A stretch of 47,873 nucleotides of DNA. Origin: Falciphora oryzae (taxonomy: Eukaryota; Ascomycota; Sordariomycetes; Magnaporthales; Magnaporthaceae). A program made the translations under genes and the position numbers. Positions 44,320 to 47,873 of the stretch are shown piece after piece. The DNA lies in assembly GCA_000733355.1 (NCBI GenBank), contig JNVV01000009.1:1-47873 (forward strand), given 5' to 3'. Below the pieces are notes generated by a model that was not told the origin of the DNA, did no database searches, and saw only the letters and a list, made by a program, of their open reading frames with translations. Positions within the stretch are counted from its first letter, which is position 1; each line of letters starts with the position of its first letter.

Positions 44320-45549
44320 GGTTTAGCCTCGACGATCGTTGACGAGGGGGAAAGGGGGAGGGGAAAGGCAGCTGGGGCCAAAGACCGGGACTCCCAACGG
44401 GGACATGGCAGGAGAGAGGCGCCGTTATGTACCTGGCAGGGACGGCATCATCGCTGTTCTCCCCATCGGCGGGGGATCGGCGGTAGGTCGGGGCGGGGCC
44501 GGGAAAGCTCCCCCGCCTGCCACTGATGAGACTCCGATTGTAGAGGCACTCCCCGCCCCAGGCTCCGCTCTGGCTGCGACGGCGAGGTCGCTTCTTGCAT
44601 GGTTCCAGGTGGCTGGGACCGCTGTCTCGGGCCCATTCGGCCGCCAACCAAGCCTGGGAGTTCACTGAAGAGTCGGTGCGGGCGGGACGATTGTCGCGCA
44701 TCAATCGCCGGCTTCGGCGCCGGATGCTTGCCAAACCAGGAAGGTCTTTTTGTTGCCGGGTTTTTTATTGATGTCGTTTTTAGGTTGCGTCAAACTGCAT
44801 GCGCTGGGACCAGGAGCCATGACACACACAGCTTTGAAGTGGGATGGCATGTGGCTCGAGCCCCCGTCAACTGTCATGGCAACTGGTCTTCTTAGCCACA
44901 TCCAGACCACATGTTGGTGCGGGCTACTGCACTTTGGGTAGGCGATTGTCGCAGTCCTAGTTGCCGATTATTTACCAGCTCGACCGATGCCGCCCCGAGC
45001 TGCTTAGCTCACGTTTGTCGCAGCCTTGTGCAATCCCAAACTTTCTCCCAAGCATACAATAGTTACCTCCAACAACTGAAGATTCCGATATGCTAATTCT
45101 GTTTTCCGCAGCGCAGAAAAGCCCGTCCCATATCGGTTAGACTCGCAGCGGCTGATCCGCGTCAGGCCCACATCCCAACGCGACCCGGACCGAGCCCTCG
45201 AACTTGGGCGAGGCCACCCACACCACACAGCAGTGCCCACCCATTGATCGCGAAGAGCCTGAATTCGGCACCGCCAGCCCTCGTGTCACCCTCGAGGATA
45301 TCCTGGCAGCAAGGATTTGTCTCACGTCACGTGCTGTCCGACGGATCTACGCACCATGGAGCATCTCTTCCCGCCAGCCTCGGTTGCGGCCGTGGAAAGG
45401 GGCCGCGTCTGTCAGCCGCAGCCTCACCAAGTAGCCATCGCGTCACTCGGTGACGTCGCTGGGCTTTTAGCCCATCTGCTGTGAATACTCAGTCGGCCTA
45501 GCTCCTCGCTTCATTTGATCCTCGGCCCTTGCTCCTGGGCACCCTTGGG
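44320..45549. promoter_or_regulatory. Divergent intergenic region, oxidoreductase and glycosyltransferase genes
   Basis: 1.23 kb between the two ATGs. It carries GC-rich blocks near 44.45-44.6 kb and a more AT-balanced stretch around 44.75-45.1 kb. No ORF on either strand looks coding. A CACGTG-like E-box and short CCAAT-like words occur by eye but no decisive element was found. Assignment is by gene orientation. Confidence 0.4.
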
Positions 45550-47331
45550 ATGTCGCTCATCATTACGTCTTTCCGTCGCCTCAAGACACTGCGCAGGCGA
45601 TATTTCGTCCTTGCCATGTTTCTCCTCGCCCTCTTCACCGTCCACTTGGTGGATTTCAGGGAGCTGAGCGAGGAGTGGCCATTCCATCTGGCGAGGCCCT
45701 ACTTCTACACAGAGCCGATACCCGCGCAAGAGTCTGCTGGACAATGGGACGACCACCCGGTCGTATTTCTCCATAAAGAAGGCTTGGATAAATTTGCCGC
45801 CCTGACCCGGCCCGTCCACCGGTTCGCCCATCTTTCTGCTGCCGAGGTCAAGCAGAGGGTGCGCAGGGCCGACGAGGGGAACGCCCAGTTCGACAGGATT
45901 AAACTGTGCAAATTTAGGGGCGAGCCCGGAGGAAGGGGGTTTGGCGAGGGCTGCAGGAAATGGGCCGAGCCCCTGACGAAGCTGCTCGGAGACGCCCGCG
46001 ATCTGGCGCCCGATGTGGAGTTTCTAGTCAACTTCCTGGACGAGCCGTCGGTTCTGGTTACCGATAACTCCCCACCGAGGGACTCGGACCCGGCCTGGAC
46101 GATGTTGTCCAACCATTCCATCGCGAGCACAGTGGAAAAGGCGTGCAGCTTGCGGAGGTCCCTCGACTCATCAGTATCCCTACCCAGCCCTTCGTCCTCC
46201 CCCATAAGCACATCCTCACCATCACCGACGACGTCATCGCTGTCACCGAGTAAATTATCGCCTCCGTCAAATACTGCTTCCCACCTTTCGAACACAACAG
46301 CGCCTTTCTCCAACACCACATTGTCTCTATCCAACAGCTCCTTGCCTCTACAAAGGAGAGAACCGTCTGCTGAGACATATAATGACTACTACATGCCCTT
46401 TGTGCGCGACCCCTCCGACGAAAAAGATCTCTGTCGCCACGCAGAGTACTCAAATATGCACGGCTTTGTCATGTGTCCGGCCACCCTGCGGCAGATGTCG
46501 ACCCTCACCCCTGTCCTCTCTCAATCAGCCCCAGACCCCTTTTCGGACATCATCCTCCCGGCAACACACTACAGCATGCCATGGAACCTCTACAAACCGT
46601 GGCAAGACAGGGCCTGGGAGGCCAAGAAGAATCAGGTGTACTGGGCAGGCTCCAACACGGGCGGCCGCTGGACGCTCGAGACGTGGGCTCGCGGCCTCCG
46701 GCAGCGCCTGGTCTCCCTCTCCCAGGGCAAAGAGAAGCGCAAGTACATGTACCTAAGCCACTCCCCCTTCGAGTCCGCATCCGGGATGCTGCAGCCCCTG
46801 CAACCCTACATGGTCTCGTCGACCGCGCCCGAGCACCTCTCCCGCTTCGACGTGTCCATGACGCGCATCCTCAAGGACGCGTGCGCGTCTCCGGAGGCAT
46901 GCGAGGCGCAGCGCGACTTCTTTGGCGGCCTGCTGCCGTCGGGCAGGCCCGAGAAGATGCACGCCAAGTCGCGCCCGGTGCGGTACCGCCTACAGCTGGA
47001 CGTGGACGGCAACAGCTACAGCGGGCGGTTTTATAGGATGCTCGCGTCGCGCAGCTGCCCGCTCAAGGCGACGATATTTCGCGAGTGGCACGACGACAGG
47101 CTGGTCCCCTGGGTCCACTACGTTCCCGTGTCGCAGTCGCTCGAGGAGCTCCCGGAGCTGGTCCGGTTCTTGACCGAGACGAGCAGGGGCAACGAGATCG
47201 CGAGGAAGATTGCCGAGGCGGGGAGGGAGTGGTACGACAGGGCGATTGCGCCTGTGTACCAGGGGTTGTATCTGTATAGGCTTATGCTAGAGTTGGCCTG
47301 GCTTATGGACGAGTCGCGGCCGGTAGGATAG
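45550..47331 (+). CDS. CAP10/GT90 family glycosyltransferase, type II membrane protein
   Basis: Single exon, 593 residues from the ATG at 45550. A basic N-terminus (RRLKTLRRR) precedes one signal-anchor helix at about 18-34 (YFVLAMFLLALFTVHLV), giving Golgi-type II topology. A lumenal Ser/Thr/Pro-rich segment with many N-glycosylation sites occupies about 195-275. The CAP10 catalytic region covers about 300-590. Diagnostic blocks are MPFVRDPSDEKDLCRHA, VYWAGSNTGGRW, RLQLDVDGNSYSGRFYRML (near 480), and LKATIFREWHDDRLVPWVHY, ending QGLYLYRLMLELAWLMDE. GT90 enzymes include fungal capsule-associated CAP10 and beta-1,2-xylosyltransferases; the exact sugar cannot be inferred here. An upstream TTG-initiated reading is not supported by context. 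Confidence 0.92.
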   Translation: MSLIITSFRRLKTLRRRYFVLAMFLLALFTVHLVDFRELSEEWPFHLARPYFYTEPIPAQESAGQWDDHPVVFLHKEGLDKFAALTRPVHRFAHLSAAEVKQRVRRADEGNAQFDRIKLCKFRGEPGGRGFGEGCRKWAEPLTKLLGDARDLAPDVEFLVNFLDEPSVLVTDNSPPRDSDPAWTMLSNHSIASTVEKACSLRRSLDSSVSLPSPSSSPISTSSPSPTTSSLSPSKLSPPSNTASHLSNTTAPFSNTTLSLSNSSLPLQRREPSAETYNDYYMPFVRDPSDEKDLCRHAEYSNMHGFVMCPATLRQMSTLTPVLSQSAPDPFSDIILPATHYSMPWNLYKPWQDRAWEAKKNQVYWAGSNTGGRWTLETWARGLRQRLVSLSQGKEKRKYMYLSHSPFESASGMLQPLQPYMVSSTAPEHLSRFDVSMTRILKDACASPEACEAQRDFFGGLLPSGRPEKMHAKSRPVRYRLQLDVDGNSYSGRFYRMLASRSCPLKATIFREWHDDRLVPWVHYVPVSQSLEELPELVRFLTETSRGNEIARKIAEAGREWYDRAIAPVYQGLYLYRLMLELAWLMDESRPVG

Positions 47332-47560
47332 CGCCTCCGTTAGTTTGAAACTTTGTAAGAAGTGTATCGAGTGTTAGAAAAGCCATCACCAGCATACAGG
47401 CTGGCAGGAGACAGGGTCCTTCTGGGATTAATAGTGAAATTTACGTCCTCTATCTACTCGCGGAAACAAATGGTCTACATGGACACACAAGACCAAATAC
47501 TACACTGGACTTACCTTGCAAACGGGGGTTGAGCCGGCGCTACTACTAACAGTCATGTCA

Positions 47561-47872
47561 TCAGACACGATTATCTTGAGAGTACCAGGAGCTGGCAGGG
47601 CGTGGGCGTGGGCGGCTGATCACCGGCGCCGGCGCCGGCTTGCTCTCGCCCCTGATCCTGTCGGAGTAGATGACGGCCATGGCGTAGCCCGCAATCAAGA
47701 TCTGGAACGCCGCAGCGGCCCACTGCAGCCCCTCGAGCGCGAAGCCGCGGCTGACAACCCTCGACGTGGCCACCGCCGCCGCCGCCGACGACGACGCAAC
47801 ATCACCAGTGTCCGGAGAAGAAGGAGGGGAAGTGAGCCCGTAGATGCCCTGGGCCGCGTACGCGAGCGCGGC
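47561..47872 (-). CDS. C-terminal part of a small membrane protein (5' end beyond window)
   Basis: The frame is open from the stop at 47561 to the right edge. It reads AALAYAAQGIYGL, an Ala/Ser-rich linker, then a second hydrophobic helix in LEGLQWAAAAFQILIAGYAM, and a basic Pro-rich C-terminal tail ending YSQDNRV. The ATG at 47773 is internal to the open frame and is probably not the start. Family not recognised. Coding status is moderate: the frame is short and Ala-rich, but two hydrophobic segments separated by polar linkers look like a real protein. Confidence 0.5.
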   Translation of the reverse strand, partial: AALAYAAQGIYGLTSPPSSPDTGDVASSSAAAAVATSRVVSRGFALEGLQWAAAAFQILIAGYAMAVIYSDRIRGESKPAPAPVISRPRPRPASSWYSQDNRV

Positions 47873-47873
47873 G

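Overview
The window looks like a chromosome segment of a filamentous ascomycete, most likely a Sordariomycete. Genes have short GT-AG introns with CTAAC or CTGAC branch sites, genic DNA is GC-rich, there is a HET-domain gene, and the repeats carry C-to-T type damage that resembles repeat-induced point mutation (RIP). No bacterial, organellar or viral features were seen. Positions 1 to about 7.4 kb form an AT-leaning transposon graveyard. A Ty1/copia Gag-Pol remnant runs on the minus strand from 2035 off the left edge. A Ty3/gypsy reverse-transcriptase fragment on the plus strand (4654-4854) is split by a 430-bp fold-back element. That element is itself split by a 1.86-kb Fot1/pogo-type transposon. 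Each of the two DNA insertions is flanked by a TA duplication, so the insertion order can be read from the sequence. From about 7.4 kb the DNA becomes GC-rich and sparsely genic. A Na+/H+ antiporter gene (10485-12719, plus) carries an in-frame TAG. A 9.1-kb stretch without recognisable genes follows and holds a 488-bp unit with perfect 38-bp inverted ends around two opposed 12-bp repeat arrays. Then come a forkhead transcription factor (25137-21819, minus), another 4.3-kb gene-free stretch, the splicing-associated protein Cactin (31621-29479, minus, with 33-nt and 18-nt final coding exons) and a single-pass membrane protein (33399-32323, minus). From 35.9 kb to the right edge genes are closer together: the NHEJ factor XLF/Nej1 (37770-35992, minus), a divergent HET-domain gene with an in-frame TAG (38234-40424, plus), a secreted protein that may be a beta-propeller lectin (41320-42737, plus), a convergent secreted FAD-dependent oxidoreductase (44319-42850, minus), a CAP10/GT90 glycosyltransferase (45550-47331, plus) and the 3' part of a small membrane protein running off the right edge (minus). 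The genes do not form one obvious pathway. Housekeeping nuclear functions (Cactin, XLF, forkhead factor) sit beside accessory or secreted functions (HET, lectin-like protein, oxidoreductase, glycosyltransferase). The most unusual structures are the three-layer nested insertion at 4.65-7.2 kb, the inverted 12-mer array unit at 15.15-15.64 kb, and two otherwise intact genes each broken by a single stop codon. Gene identities rest on motif recognition from memory and were not checked by any database search.
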